The notes beneath the pieces are model-generated. The model was not told where the DNA came from. It saw only the letters and a program-made list of their open reading frames with translations, and searched no databases. Shown in pieces: positions 19,073 to 28,802 of a stretch of 64,000 bases of DNA. The position numbers were made by a program, and so were the translations under genes. The stretch lies in NCBI RefSeq assembly GCF_000349325.1, contig NC_020504.1:7606326-7670325 (forward strand), in the 5' to 3' direction. Numbering within the stretch: position 1 is the first letter of the stretch; each line of letters opens with the position of its first letter. This stretch comes from Streptomyces davaonensis JCM 4913. GTDB lineage: Bacteria; Actinomycetota; Actinomycetes; Streptomycetales; Streptomycetaceae.

Positions 19073-20098
19073 ATGTTGGACACCTCGGCACGACTGCTAC
19101 GCCTGCTCTCGCTCCTCCAGGCCCACCGGGAATGGTCCGGCGCTCAACTCGCCGACCGCCTCGGGGTCACCCCCCGCACCGTGCGGCGGGACGTGGAGCG
19201 GCTGCGCGAGCTGGGCTACCCCGTCAACGCCAGTCCGGGCACCGGCGGCGGGTACCAGCTGGGCGCCGGCGCCGAGCTGCCGCCGCTGCTGCTGGACGAC
19301 GACGAGGCGGTCGCCGTCGCCGTCGGCCTGCGCACCGCCGCCGGACAGGGCATCGAGGGCATCGGCGAGACCTCCGTACGGGCCCTGACCAAGCTGGAAC
19401 AGGTCCTGCCCAACCGGCTGCGCCGCCGGGTCAGCGCGCTGAACGCCTTCACCGTGCCCATGCTGCGCGACCAGCCCTCCGGCGTGGACCCCGGAGTCCT
19501 CACCGAACTGGCCCATCTGTGCCGGGACTCCGAGCAACTGCGTTTCGAGTACCGCGGCCACGACGGCACGCTCAGCCGCCGCCGGGCCGAACCGCACCGC
19601 CTGGTGTGCACCGAGCGCCGCTGGTACCTGGTCGCCTGGGACCTCGACCGGGACGACTGGCGCATCTTCCGGGTCGACCGCATCACGCCCAGACCGCCGC
19701 ACGGCCCCCGCTTCACCCCGCGCCGCCCGCCCGCGGACGACCTCGCCGCCTATGTCTCCCAGGGCGTCTCCACGCGCGCGTACGCCGCACGCGCCCTTGT
19801 CCGGCTGCTGGTGCCCCTCAGAGAGGCCGCCGAGCACATCTCGCCCTCCGCCGGGGTGCTGGAGCCCGAGGGCCCGCGAAGCTGTCTGCTGCGCACCGGC
19901 GCCGGCAACCTGGACGTGATGGTGATCCATGTGATGCTGCTGGGCTTCGAGTTCGAGGTGCTGGAGCCGGTCGAGCTGACCGACGCCATCAGGACTGCTC
20001 GGGACCGGCTTTCGCGGGCTCTGGAGCGAGCTCCCCGAACGTGGGGTGGTGCAGATCGAACGCCGGGGACTCCGAGCGGATCCGGGGCAGAGTGGTGA
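19073..20098 (+). CDS. HTH/WYL-domain transcriptional regulator (DeoR-like N-terminus)
   Basis: A 341-aa regulator. The N-terminal winged helix (about 1-60) includes [24 protein letters not shown]. The middle WYL domain (about 145-215) carries [26 protein letters not shown], where W-Y-L is visible. A C-terminal WCX-like region follows. WYL proteins sense nucleic-acid or nucleotide ligands and control stress and defence genes among others; the target here is unknown. The ATG at 19073 has no clear Shine-Dalgarno; CAGACT seven bases upstream could be a leaderless -10. Its last 110 bp overlap the 3' end of ctaD on the other strand. Confidence 0.87.
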   Translation: MLDTSARLLRLLSLLQAHREWSGAQLADRLGVTPRTVRRDVERLRELGYPVNASPGTGGGYQLGAGAELPPLLLDDDEAVAVAVGLRTAAGQGIEGIGETSVRALTKLEQVLPNRLRRRVSALNAFTVPMLRDQPSGVDPGVLTELAHLCRDSEQLRFEYRGHDGTLSRRRAEPHRLVCTERRWYLVAWDLDRDDWRIFRVDRITPRPPHGPRFTPRRPPADDLAAYVSQGVSTRAYAARALVRLLVPLREAAEHISPSAGVLEPEGPRSCLLRTGAGNLDVMVIHVMLLGFEFEVLEPVELTDAIRTARDRLSRALERAPRTWGGADRTPGTPSGSGAEW

Positions 20099-21668
20099 AG
20101 TTGTGCCGAGGCGGCGGGCAGGAGGTCGCCCACTCCAGCGAACGGCCGTAGCCCCAGGGGTCGTCGACCTCGACCTTCTTGCCGTACTTGGCGGTCTTCC
20201 AGACGTTGTAGAGGAACGGCAGGGTCGACAGGCCGAGCAGGAAGGCGCCGATCGTGGAGACGGTGTTCAGGGCGGTGAAGCCGTCGGCGGCCAGATAGTC
20301 GGCGTACCGGCGCGGCATGCCCTCCGCGCCCAGCCAGTGCTGCACCAGGAACGTGGTGTGGAAGCCGACGAACAGCGTCCAGAACTGGATCTTGCCGAGC
20401 CGTTCGTCGAGCATCTTCCCGGTGAACTTCGGCCACCAGAAGAAGAACCCGGCGAAGATCGCGAAGGCGACGGTGCCGAAGACGACGTAGTGGAAGTGCG
20501 CGACCACGAAGTAGGAGTCCGTGACGTGGAAGTCCATCGGCGGGGAGGCCAGGATCACCCCGGTCAGGCCGCCGAACAGGAACGTCACCAGGAAGCCCAC
20601 CGACCACAGCATGGGTGTCTCGAAGGACAGCGAGCCCTTGAGCATGGTGCCGGTCCAGTTGAAGAACTTCACCCCCGTCGGCACCGCGATCAGGAAGCTC
20701 AGGAACGAGAAGAACGGCAGCAACACCGCGCCGGTGGCGAACATGTGGTGAGCCCACACCACGACCGACAGACCCGTGATCGCCATCGTCGCCCCGATCA
20801 GCGTCAGATAGCCGAACATCGGCTTCCGGGAGAAGACCGGGATGATCTCGCTGACGATCCCGAAGAACGGCAGCGCGATGATGTACACCTCGGGATGGCC
20901 GAAGAACCAGAACAGGTGCTGCCACAGCAGCGCACCGCCGTTGGCCGCCTCGAAGATGTGCGAGCCGAAGCGCCGGTCGGACTCCAGACACAGCAGCGCC
21001 GCCGCCAGCACCGGGAACGCCATCAGGATCAGGATCGACGTGAACAGCGTGTTCCACACGAAGATCGGCATCCGGAACATCGTCATGCCGGGCGCGCGCA
21101 TCCCGATGATCGTGGTGAGGAAGTTGACCGCGCCGAGGATCGTGCCGAACCCGGACAGCGCGAGCCCCATGATCCACAGATCGCCCCCGATGCCAGGGGA
21201 CCGCTCCAGGCTGTTGAGCGGCGCATAGGCGAACCAGCCGAAGTCGGCGGGCCCGGACGGCACTGCCAGCGAGCTGATCACGATCAGGCCGCCGAACAGA
21301 TAGAACCAGTACGACAGCATGTTCAGCCGGGGGAAGGCGACATCGGGCGAGCCGATCTGAAGCGGCATCAGCTCGTTGGCGAAGCCCGCGAACGCCGGGG
21401 TCGCGAAGAGCAGCAGCATGATCGTGCCGTGCAGTGTGAACAGCTGGTTGAACTGCTGGTTGTTGATGAGCTGGAGCCCCGGCCGGGCCAGCTCGGCCCG
21501 CATCAGCAGCGCCATCAGACCACCGAGCAGGAAGAACAGGAACGATGTGATCAGGTACAGATGACCGATCTTCTTGTGGTCCGTGGTGGTCAGCCAGTCG
21601 ACGATCACCCGGCCCTTGTGCTTGGTCAGCACGGGTCGTACCGGCGTCTGCACGGTCTGAGTGCCCAT
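19989..21668 (-). CDS. ctaD: Cytochrome c oxidase subunit I (stand-alone copy)
   Basis: A 559-aa haem-copper oxidase subunit reducing O2 in the cytoplasmic membrane. About 12 helices are present. The haem a His is in LFTLHGTIM, the Cu-B/Tyr segment is [11 protein letters not shown], the next ligand pair is VWAHHMF, and the haem a/a3 His pair is in VVAHFHYV. It therefore looks catalytically complete. The N-terminus [21 protein letters not shown] is typical of actinobacteria. No ctaC, ctaE or ctaF lies nearby, so this is probably a second ctaD copy. The C-terminal tail overlaps the WYL regulator by 110 bp in antisense. Confidence 0.95.
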   Translation of the reverse strand: MGTQTVQTPVRPVLTKHKGRVIVDWLTTTDHKKIGHLYLITSFLFFLLGGLMALLMRAELARPGLQLINNQQFNQLFTLHGTIMLLLFATPAFAGFANELMPLQIGSPDVAFPRLNMLSYWFYLFGGLIVISSLAVPSGPADFGWFAYAPLNSLERSPGIGGDLWIMGLALSGFGTILGAVNFLTTIIGMRAPGMTMFRMPIFVWNTLFTSILILMAFPVLAAALLCLESDRRFGSHIFEAANGGALLWQHLFWFFGHPEVYIIALPFFGIVSEIIPVFSRKPMFGYLTLIGATMAITGLSVVVWAHHMFATGAVLLPFFSFLSFLIAVPTGVKFFNWTGTMLKGSLSFETPMLWSVGFLVTFLFGGLTGVILASPPMDFHVTDSYFVVAHFHYVVFGTVAFAIFAGFFFWWPKFTGKMLDERLGKIQFWTLFVGFHTTFLVQHWLGAEGMPRRYADYLAADGFTALNTVSTIGAFLLGLSTLPFLYNVWKTAKYGKKVEVDDPWGYGRSLEWATSCPPPRHNFTTLPRIRSESPAFDLHHPTFGELAPEPAKAGPEQS

Positions 21669-22095
21669 CGCTCGCTCGCCCCTTCGCTCGCCTGCCCCGG
21701 GCCCGCTGAAGCCCGCGCCGCGCGTGCCCGCGAGCCCACGCCATCATGCTCGCGCCGCCGCACGCTCCGACAGGGGGCGTACGAGGGGTCTGTGCCGCGG
21801 TGACGCAATTCCTGTGCGGCGTCAGTTCCCTGGAACCGTTGCGGAATCGGGGGAGAAAGGAGTCCGGGGGGAGTTCTCCCGGAACTTTCCGACGGCCTAT
21901 TGGGGGAGCCGCCGCGACACGCGGGAATTACGTTCGAATGCCTGCGAAAGGCGTAGGGAACCGCTCGTACGTGTGACGCAGTTCCGGCGAAACGCGTGTC
22001 GTGATCCTGTGACAGAAGTGTGACCGGAGAGGGATGAGTCCCCAAGGTGCCGGCGCCCCTGGCCCAAGCCGCCGGACAGGGCCTAGCGTGGCGGC
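21669..22095. promoter_or_regulatory. Divergent promoter region of ctaD and the I78-like gene
   Basis: The 427 bp contain no convincing gene. Two direct copies of GTGACGCA(A/G)TTCC lie at 21800-21812 and 21973-21985. TAGCGT at 22084-22089 ends 6 nt before the ATG at 22096, fitting a leaderless promoter for the small gene. Confidence 0.45.
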
Positions 22096-22311
22096 ATGGC
22101 ACCGATTCCGAAACCCCCCGCAGAGCCCCAGGACCAGCCCGACAGCTATCTCGGCCTGGCCGCCGACCGAGCCGAGCGGCTGGCCCGCGAACGCGGCTGG
22201 TCCACCGTCCGGTCACTGCCGCCGGGGGCGATCATCACCATGGAATACCTGAGCGGGCGCCTGAACTTCGAGGTGCGGGACGGCCTGGTGACCAGGGCCT
22301 GGAAGGGCTGA
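22096..22311 (+). CDS. Small I78-like (peptidase inhibitor) protein
   Basis: A 71-aa acidic/basic mixed protein without a signal peptide. The core LARERGWSTVRSLPPGAIIT followed by MEYLSGRLNFEVRDGLVTRAW matches the potato-inhibitor-like I78 pattern, in which RLNxEV precedes a final strand. Such proteins may inhibit serine proteases; several serine proteases occur later in the window but no direct link is shown. TAGCGT six bases before ATG and the lack of a Shine-Dalgarno suggest a leaderless mRNA. A terminator follows at 22325. Confidence 0.7.
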   Translation: MAPIPKPPAEPQDQPDSYLGLAADRAERLARERGWSTVRSLPPGAIITMEYLSGRLNFEVRDGLVTRAWKG

Positions 22312-22324
22312 GCCGACCTACGAC

Positions 22325-22363
22325 GACGGCCCCGGCTCCTCGGGAAGAGGAACCGGGGCCGTC
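22325..22363. terminator. Bidirectional hairpin terminator
   Basis: GACGGCCCCGG and CCGGGGCCGTC flank a further CCTC/GAGG stem. It sits between the convergent ends of the I78-like gene (22311) and the PAP2 gene (22409). Confidence 0.88.
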
Positions 22364-22408
22364 GCTGCGGGGAGGTTGTGCGTACCGAGCCCCGCTGTCC
22401 CGCGTCGG

Positions 22409-23413
22409 CTAACCGCCCGTCAGGGGGCGGGCCGCCGAGGTCGTACCGCGGGTGCCGCGGTCGGTCTGGGGTGGTCTGCGGCTGCCCACCGGGGTGACCG
22501 GGGTGCGCTCCGAGCGGGCCGTGTGCGGGCCGGGTGCCAGATAGACCGGCGCCCTCGGCGAACGGGCCGTGGGGGAGACGTCCTGCGCCGACTCACGCGG
22601 CTTGAGCAGCACCGGGACCTCGACCGGGGCGGTCGGCACGGGTGCCGTACCGGCGCGGCGGGCCCGCATGCGGTCGCGCAGATCGAAGATCCCCGACTCG
22701 GCGCGGGCGATCAGCGGCTCGAACCAGGGCAGCGCGAGCAGGATCAGCAGACCGGCGGCCCAGCCGAGCAGCACATCGCTCAGCCAGTGCGTACCGAGGT
22801 AGACGGTGGACAGGCCGACGCCCAGCGAGGTCACCGCCGACAGCGCGGACAGCCAGCGGCGGGCCGCCGGGGTGGACGCCAGATACGCCAGGATTCCCCA
22901 GGTCACGACGGCGTTGGCGGTGTGGCCGCTGGGAAATATATCGCCGCCCAGCCACATCTCGTTGGAGCCGACGGTGGTCGCGTAGTGCGGTCCGAGCCGG
23001 CCCATGCCGAGCTTGGCGGCGCCCACCGTGACGTTCAGCAGCAGCAGGGAGGTGGCGAGCGCCAGCAGCGGCCGCAGCGTGTGCTGCCGCCAGGAGCGCC
23101 AGCCCAGCCAGGCCGCGATCATCACCGCGGTGGGGCCGCGCTGGCCGAGCACCACGTAGTAGTCGACGAATGCGTGGATCTCCGACCACTGCTGGTACGG
23201 CCGGAAGAACATGACCTGCCAGTCGAGTCGGACCAGCCACGAGGTGATGACCACGGCCCACACGATGGCGCCGTAGAAGGCCAGGGTCGCCGAGAAAAGG
23301 GCGACCCTGTGCCTGCTCATCTTCGGCACATCGATGTGGGCCGGCCGTTCCGGCTCACGGTCCAGCCTCGCGAACACCCGGTCCAGACGGGTGAGGTTTC
23401 GTTCGGTACGCAC
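22409..23413 (-). CDS. PAP2-family phosphatase, membrane
   Basis: A 334-aa protein with about six membrane helices. Phosphatase motifs are KLGMGRLGP (KX6RP-like; Gly precedes the final Pro), PSGHT (about 166-170) and STVYLGTHWLSD, containing the H-x3-D pair. Members remove phosphate from lipid pyrophosphates such as undecaprenyl-PP or from phosphatidate. The C-terminal 80 residues are Pro/Arg/Thr-rich and look disordered. GTG at 23413 is the only start before the basic N-terminus. The next gene upstream on the same strand is a GT-C mannosyltransferase, and both would act on membrane lipid carriers. Confidence 0.85.
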   Translation of the reverse strand: MRTERNLTRLDRVFARLDREPERPAHIDVPKMSRHRVALFSATLAFYGAIVWAVVITSWLVRLDWQVMFFRPYQQWSEIHAFVDYYVVLGQRGPTAVMIAAWLGWRSWRQHTLRPLLALATSLLLLNVTVGAAKLGMGRLGPHYATTVGSNEMWLGGDIFPSGHTANAVVTWGILAYLASTPAARRWLSALSAVTSLGVGLSTVYLGTHWLSDVLLGWAAGLLILLALPWFEPLIARAESGIFDLRDRMRARRAGTAPVPTAPVEVPVLLKPRESAQDVSPTARSPRAPVYLAPGPHTARSERTPVTPVGSRRPPQTDRGTRGTTSAARPLTGG

Positions 23414-23651
23414 CCAATCGACGTTACAGCGAGTGAGCTCAGAACCCCGTCCATACCGCCGGTTTGTGATGACGATGTGATGTGGGATTCCTCTCAGAGA
23501 GCGGCCAATTTCCTACGACTTCGCAATCGGCGGCGGCCGCACCCTTCAATTCCTTTGATCATTCCAGCGCACGGTTTTATCTGGTTTATGAATTCGTTCA
23601 CCGAAAGCTGGCTTTGAATTCTCCCGGCGATCATCGGGCGTACGGAACGGG

Positions 23652-24884
23652 TCACGGCGGACCGGAGCCGTTCAGCCAGAACGCCCCGTAGACCGCCGAC
23701 GCCACCGCGATCAGCGCAAGGACCGAGGCCGACCTGCGTGTTCGGACCCGGGCCAGCGCCAGGGCGAGCGGCAGCAGCAGCGGGAAGGCGGGCATCAGCA
23801 GGCGCGGCTTCGAGCCGAAGTAGCTCGACGCGCACAGCGCGAGCGCGGTGACGACACCCGCGTACACCAGGAGTGGGAGCGGCTGGCCCTGGCGCACACA
23901 GACGACGTACAGCCAGACCACGAGGCCGACTCCGGCGATCAGGGCGAGTCCGGCGAGCGCCGAGGGAATCGACGTGAACTTGTCGGCGACGAAACGGGCG
24001 AAGGCATGGCCGCCGTCGAAGCCGTTGCGCCAGCCGGCCTGGACGTCGAGATAGCCGAGCGGGCCCTTGCCGGTGTCATGGCCGACCCACAGGACGTAGC
24101 CGGCGGCGCCCAGGGGCGCGAGCAGCATGCCGAGGGCGCGCCGGGTCGCGGACGCGCGGGGTGGGGGCGTGCCGCCGACGGGGGAAGGGGCGCGCACAGC
24201 GTTCTGCGCGCCGTCCGTGGGCGCCGAGCTTCGCTCCCGCACGAACGAGGCAATTCCGCCCGCCCACACCGCCGCCACCACGGCAAGACCGACCGGGCGG
24301 GTCAGCCCCGCCAGCAGGGCCAGGCTGCCCGCCGTCAGCCAGCGGCCGGTCAGCACCGCGTACAGCGACCAGGCAGCCAGCGCCGTGAACAGTGACTCGC
24401 TGTACGCCATCGACTGCACGATCCCGACCGGCAGCACCGCCCACAGCAGCACCGCGCAGACCGCGGCCCGGCTGCCGTACACGTGCTCGGCGACCGCGAA
24501 GATCCCCCAGGCGGCGGCGAGCGAGGCGAGTACCGCGACCAGGAAACCGGCGTCCGCGGCCGACAGCGGGCTGATCGCCGCGCCCAGCCGCTCCAGCCAC
24601 GGCAGCAGCGGGAAGAACGCCAGGTTCGAGTGGACGTCGCCGTTCGGCAGCCGCACCTCGTAGCCGTATCCCAGCTCGGCGACCCTGGTGTACCAGAGCG
24701 AGTCCCAGCGGGCGGTCAGCAGGGTGTAGGCGGTCTTGTCGCGCGCCGCGCTCCACAGCGCCAGCGTGAGCAGGCCGAGCGCGCGCACGGCTGCGTACCC
24801 CAGCAGGGCCGGAGCCACCCGGCGCACGCGGGGATCGAGCCGCTGGGACAGACGCGGAGCGGGGCGCGCAGAAAGATCGGTCAC
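23652..24884 (-). CDS. GT-C glycosyltransferase, PIG-V-like mannosyltransferase family
   Basis: A 410-aa integral membrane protein with about ten helices. TARWDSLWYTRVAELGYG near residue 60 is the first extracellular loop, with the conserved RWDS..Y seen in PIG-V/GPI mannosyltransferase-II relatives. NLAFFPLLPWLERL and SMAYSESLFTALAAWSLY are also typical. It probably uses a polyprenyl-phosphate sugar donor to mannosylate a lipid or protein outside the membrane. The GTG at 24884 (VTDLSARPAP) is preferred over an upstream in-frame start that would add 41 Arg/Pro-rich residues. The upstream 23414-23651 gap is AT-richer but has no gene. Confidence 0.78.
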   Translation of the reverse strand: MTDLSARPAPRLSQRLDPRVRRVAPALLGYAAVRALGLLTLALWSAARDKTAYTLLTARWDSLWYTRVAELGYGYEVRLPNGDVHSNLAFFPLLPWLERLGAAISPLSAADAGFLVAVLASLAAAWGIFAVAEHVYGSRAAVCAVLLWAVLPVGIVQSMAYSESLFTALAAWSLYAVLTGRWLTAGSLALLAGLTRPVGLAVVAAVWAGGIASFVRERSSAPTDGAQNAVRAPSPVGGTPPPRASATRRALGMLLAPLGAAGYVLWVGHDTGKGPLGYLDVQAGWRNGFDGGHAFARFVADKFTSIPSALAGLALIAGVGLVVWLYVVCVRQGQPLPLLVYAGVVTALALCASSYFGSKPRLLMPAFPLLLPLALALARVRTRRSASVLALIAVASAVYGAFWLNGSGPP

Positions 24885-25146
24885 GGGCTCGATTATCTGT
24901 GCGGCAGGGAACCGGACGGCCCGCCGGGGCGTGCTCGGCAAGGGGCAGGAAAGTGGCGTACGCCACACGTGTTCCGTCCGCAGTCTGAGAGGTCCGCCAC
25001 TCGGCACCGGCGCGGACTCGCGTACGCTGACGAGTCACTCGCTTCGTTGCGCGGGCCGGGGACCACCGCTCCTCCCCGGCCGAGTCACGGGGAGTCCCCA
25101 CCCCGTGAGCCCGCCGAAGGCGAGGGAACATCTGGGAGGTACGTAC

Positions 25147-26745
25147 ATGTCCGGGACGACCACGGCCGCCGCGCTGCGCCGTCGGGCGGCCGGGGCCGGT
25201 GCCAACCGCTGGGTCGTCCTCATGGTCCTGTGCGCCAGTCTGCTGCTGGTCGCCGTCGACGCCACCGTGCTGCATGTGGCGGTGCCCGCCGTCACCGAGG
25301 ACCTCAAGCCCGGCGGCATAGAACTGCTCTGGATCGTCGACGTCTACCCGCTCGTCTGCGCCTCGCTGCTGATCCTCTTCGGCACGCTCGGCGACCGGGT
25401 GGGCCGCAGACGGATCCTGCTCCTCGGATACGGCCTGTTCGGCGTCGCCTCCGCCATGGCCGCCCTCGCCGACACCGCCCAGGTGCTGATCGCGGCGCGG
25501 GCGCTGCTCGGCGTCGGCGGCGCGATGATCATGCCGGCCACCCTGTCGATCCTCCGCCAGGTCTTCCCCGACCGGCGTGAGCGAGCGCTCGCCATCGGTA
25601 TCTGGAGCGCGGTGGCCGCGGTCGGCGCGGCCGTCGGACCGCTGCTCGGCGGCTTCCTGCTGGAGCACTTCTGGTGGGGCTCGGTCTTCCTCGTCAACAT
25701 CCCGTTGATGCTGGTCAGCCTGCCGGTGGGCCGACTGCTGCTGCCCGAGTCCAAGGGCGCCGCCGACGGCCCCTGGGACGTGGTGGGCGCGCTGATGGCG
25801 GCGGCCGGTCTGTTCGGGGTCGTGCTGGGCGTGAAGCGGCTCGGCGGCGGCGACATCGGGGGCGGCACCGCGGTGCCGCTGCTGGTGGGCGCGGCGCTGC
25901 TGGTTCTCTTCGTACGACGCCAGCGGCGCCGTAAGCACCCCCTCGTGGACCTGCGGATGTTCGCCCGTCCCGCGTTCAGCACCTCGGTGGGCTGCATCGT
26001 GCTGGCGATGCTCGCGCTGGTCGGCCTGGAGCTGATCGCGGCGCAGTATCTCCAGCTGGTCCTCGGCCTCTCCCCGCTGGAGACGGGCCTCAGGCTGCTG
26101 CCGCTGACCATCGCGGCGATGGGCGCGGGACTCGCCGGAGCGCGCATGCTGCGCCGGTTCGGGCCGCGCCGGATGGTGTGCGCCGGGTTCTGCCTGACGG
26201 CGTTCGCGGTGGTGCTGCTGACCGCGATGGGCGGCACCGACGACCCCGCGCTGATGCTCTCCGGGTTCGTGCTGCTGGGCTTCGGTCTGGAGACCACGCT
26301 GTTCGGGGCGTACGAGTCGATGCTGAGCGAGGCCCCGCCGGAGCAGGCGGGCGGCGCCGCGGCGATCGGCGAGACCTCCTACCAGCTCGGCGCCGGCATC
26401 GGCATCGCGCTGCTGGGCAGCGTGATGAACGCGGCGTACACGCCGGGTCTGTCGTCCGTGCCCGGCGTGCCCGCCTCGGCGTCCACGGCGGCCGGGCACT
26501 CGCTGGGCGAGGCCTACGAGGTGGCCGGGCAGCTCGGCGGCGTCGCCGGGGAGACCCTGCGCGAGGCCGCGCGGAACTGCTTCGTCCACGGGCTGCATGT
26601 GACGCTGCTGGTCAGCGCCGGACTGCTGCTGCTCGGCGCGGTGATGGCGCTGCGGCTGCCGCGGACCATGAACTGCGAGGCGGTGGCCGCTCCGGTGGAG
26701 GTCCCGGCGCCGCGGGAGGTCGCGGAGTCCCGGGTCACGGCCTGA
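25147..26745 (+). CDS. MFS drug-export type transporter, DHA2 (EmrB/QacA) family
   Basis: A 532-aa membrane protein with about 14 helices, predicted proton-driven exporter. It has VDATVLHVAVPAVTEDL in TM1, motif A GDRVGRRRILLLG (about 80-92) and AAVGAAVGPLLGG in the motif C region. The C-terminal 25 residues are a Pro/Glu/Val-rich tail. GGGAGGT (25133-25140) lies before the ATG at 25147. It starts divergently from the mannosyltransferase, leaving 262 bp for both promoters. No adjacent TetR or MarR gene identifies an inducer. Confidence 0.9.
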   Translation: MSGTTTAAALRRRAAGAGANRWVVLMVLCASLLLVAVDATVLHVAVPAVTEDLKPGGIELLWIVDVYPLVCASLLILFGTLGDRVGRRRILLLGYGLFGVASAMAALADTAQVLIAARALLGVGGAMIMPATLSILRQVFPDRRERALAIGIWSAVAAVGAAVGPLLGGFLLEHFWWGSVFLVNIPLMLVSLPVGRLLLPESKGAADGPWDVVGALMAAAGLFGVVLGVKRLGGGDIGGGTAVPLLVGAALLVLFVRRQRRRKHPLVDLRMFARPAFSTSVGCIVLAMLALVGLELIAAQYLQLVLGLSPLETGLRLLPLTIAAMGAGLAGARMLRRFGPRRMVCAGFCLTAFAVVLLTAMGGTDDPALMLSGFVLLGFGLETTLFGAYESMLSEAPPEQAGGAAAIGETSYQLGAGIGIALLGSVMNAAYTPGLSSVPGVPASASTAAGHSLGEAYEVAGQLGGVAGETLREAARNCFVHGLHVTLLVSAGLLLLGAVMALRLPRTMNCEAVAAPVEVPAPREVAESRVTA

Positions 26746-26796
26746 GAGCCCTGGACGTGGTGGAGACTGCGTCGTAACGTCGGCCTTCAACCCGTG

Positions 26797-26811
26797 ACTA
26801 GCACTGCTAGT
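26797..26811. promoter_or_regulatory. Palindromic operator ACTAGC-ACT-GCTAGT
   Basis: A perfect 6-3-6 dyad lies 23 bp before the acyl-CoA dehydrogenase ATG, around the expected promoter/start region. Such short dyads at acyl-CoA dehydrogenase promoters are often TetR-family sites. No candidate regulator is encoded next to it. Confidence 0.6.
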
Positions 26812-26834
26812 TTTGAGCTGCCGGAGGGTCTCCC

Positions 26835-28013
26835 ATGCCGTTGCCCCCGTTCGATCCCGCCGATCCGCTCGGGATCGACGATCTGCTGGAGCCCGAGGAC
26901 CTCGCGGTCCGCGACACCGTCCGCCGCTGGGCCGCCGACCGCGTCCTGCCCCACGTCGCCGAGTGGTACGAGTCCGGCGAACTCCCCGTCATCCGCGAAC
27001 TGGCCCGTGAGCTGGGCGGGATCGGCGCGCTCGGCATGTCCCTGAGCGGCTACGGCTGCGCGGGCGCCACCGCCGTCCAGTACGGCCTGGCCTGTCTGGA
27101 GCTGGAGGCCGCCGACTCCGGGATCCGCTCCCTGGTCTCCGTGCAGGGCTCCCTCGCCATGTACGCCATCCACCGCTACGGCAGCGAGGAGCAGAAGCAG
27201 AGCTGGCTGCCCCGGATGGCCTCCGGCGAGGTCATCGGCTGCTTCGGGCTCACCGAGCCGGACATCGGCTCCGACCCCGCCGCCATGCGGACGTACGCCA
27301 AGCGCGACGGCGGCGACTGGGTGCTGACGGGCCGCAAGATGTGGATCACCAATGGCTCTGTCGCCGGGGTCGCCGTCGTCTGGGCGCAGACCGAGGACGG
27401 CATCCGCGGCTTCGTGGTGCCCACCGACAGCCCCGGCTTCGCCGCCCCCGAGATCAAGCACAAGATGTCCCTGCGCGCCTCGGTCACCAGTGAGCTGGTG
27501 ATGGACGAGGTGCGGCTGTCCGCCGACGCCGTACTGCCCGGGGTCACCGGACTGCGCGGACCGCTCAGCTGTCTCTCGCACGCTCGCTACGGCATCGTCT
27601 GGGGCTCCATGGGCGCGGCCCGCTCCTGCTTCGAGACGGCCGTCGACTACGCGAAGTCGCGGGAGCAGTTCGGGCGGCCCATCGGTGGCTTCCAGCTCAC
27701 CCAGGCCAAACTCGCCGACATGGCGGTCGAACTGCACAAGGGGATTCTGCTCGCCCACCATCTGGGGCGGCGGATGGACGCCGGCCGCCTGCGTCCCGAG
27801 CAGGTCAGCTTCGGCAAGCTCAACAACGTCCGCGAGGCCATCGACATCTGCCGTACGGCACGGACGATCCTCGGTGCCAACGGGATCTCGCTGGAGTACC
27901 CGATCATGCGGCACGCGACGAACCTCGAATCGGTGCTGACGTACGAGGGCACCGTCGAGATGCACCAGCTCGTGCTGGGCAAGGCGCTCACCGGGCTCGA
28001 CGCCTTCCGGTGA
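26835..28013 (+). CDS. Acyl-CoA dehydrogenase, glutaryl-CoA dehydrogenase-like
   Basis: A 392-aa FAD enzyme. SGIRSLVSVQGSLAMYAIHRYG, IGCFGLTEPDIGSDPAAM, RKMWITNGS and ASVTSELVMDEVRL follow the glutaryl-CoA dehydrogenase pattern. The catalytic Glu is in TYEGTVEMH near residue 377. It would oxidise, and possibly decarboxylate, glutaryl-CoA in lysine/tryptophan catabolism, passing electrons to ETF. GGAGGG precedes the ATG, and a dyad operator lies at 26797. A different short- or branched-chain substrate is possible since only motifs were compared. Confidence 0.85.
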   Translation: MPLPPFDPADPLGIDDLLEPEDLAVRDTVRRWAADRVLPHVAEWYESGELPVIRELARELGGIGALGMSLSGYGCAGATAVQYGLACLELEAADSGIRSLVSVQGSLAMYAIHRYGSEEQKQSWLPRMASGEVIGCFGLTEPDIGSDPAAMRTYAKRDGGDWVLTGRKMWITNGSVAGVAVVWAQTEDGIRGFVVPTDSPGFAAPEIKHKMSLRASVTSELVMDEVRLSADAVLPGVTGLRGPLSCLSHARYGIVWGSMGAARSCFETAVDYAKSREQFGRPIGGFQLTQAKLADMAVELHKGILLAHHLGRRMDAGRLRPEQVSFGKLNNVREAIDICRTARTILGANGISLEYPIMRHATNLESVLTYEGTVEMHQLVLGKALTGLDAFR

Positions 28014-28023
28014 ACCCCGAGGG

Positions 28024-28050
28024 GGCAGGGCCGAAGCGATCGGCCCTGCC
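28024..28050. terminator. Bidirectional hairpin terminator
   Basis: GGCAGGGCCGA (28024-28034) and TCGGCCCTGCC (28040-28050) form a perfect 11-bp stem with a 5-nt loop between the convergent dehydrogenase and sepF-like genes. Confidence 0.9.
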
Positions 28051-28488
28051 TCAGCTCTGGTTGAAGAAACCGTCCGTGCGGTGCGCGGCCGGCTCGCCGT
28101 TGATGATCTCGGTGTCGGCCGGGGTCAGCAGGAACACCCGGGTGGACACCCGCTCGATCGAGCCGCGCAGACCGAAGATCAGGCCCGCGGCGAAGTCGAC
28201 GACGCGCTTGGCGTCGGCGGCCTCCATGGCGGTGAGGTTCATGATGACCGGGACACCGTCCCGGAACAGCTCGCCGATGGCGCGGGCGTCCCGGAAGCTG
28301 TCCGGGGTGACCGTGCCGATCCGGCGGCCCCGCTCCTCGGCGACATCCGCGGCCACCTTGACCCGCGGGTCGGTGACCCAGGCATCCCCGGACTCGGTCC
28401 CTTCGGAGTAGTCGTCGTCGTAGTAACGCTCGTCATCGTTGTCGTCAACGAGGCCCAGCCAGGCACTCGCCTTGCGCACCGATCCCAT
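28051..28488 (-). CDS. sepF: SepF-family cell-division protein (paralogue)
   Basis: A 145-aa cytoplasmic protein. An N-terminal amphipathic start [13 protein letters not shown] would bind membrane; an acidic Asp/Tyr linker follows. The SepF domain (about 55-135) has [39 protein letters not shown] and [11 protein letters not shown]. SepF links FtsZ to the membrane and organises the Z ring. There is no ftsZ or ylm cluster nearby, so this is likely one of the additional SepF copies of streptomycetes, with a supporting or spore-septation role. Confidence 0.9.
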   Translation of the reverse strand: MGSVRKASAWLGLVDDNDDERYYDDDYSEGTESGDAWVTDPRVKVAADVAEERGRRIGTVTPDSFRDARAIGELFRDGVPVIMNLTAMEAADAKRVVDFAAGLIFGLRGSIERVSTRVFLLTPADTEIINGEPAAHRTDGFFNQS

Positions 28489-28802
28489 GGACGCCTCCTC
28501 TCACAGCGGTCCTTCTTGCTTTCCGCATCCCTATGGTCATCCATGATGCGGACGGCGCGCCAAGTGGATAGACGCCGCGCGGGGGGTTTGTGACGTTACT
28601 GGTGCACAGCGCATACGTCGAGAGCCCAAGCGTGCCAAGGGCCGTGCCCCACATGGCTGCTGACTGTGAGTGAAATATGATTCTTCGCGGCGTATGGGTG
28701 AGTCGCGGAGCGTACGGGTGAAGCGGGAGGGCATGAAAGGGGCCGCGGGGACGGCCGGTACGATGCGGCCGCTCCATGTCGTACGAACCTCGGGGGAACG
28801 TC
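28489..28802. promoter_or_regulatory. Divergent promoter region of sepF-like and DUF5685-like genes
   Basis: The 314 bp contain no convincing gene. AT-rich patches occur near 28530-28550 and 28660-28685, the latter a plausible promoter for the gene at 28803. I see no long inverted repeat. Confidence 0.4.

Noticed and set aside
24076..26790. 904-codon minus-strand frame opposite the MFS exporter
   Set aside because: Composition is Gln/His/Arg-rich with no domain. The plus-strand exporter and the minus-strand mannosyltransferase in another frame explain the DNA.
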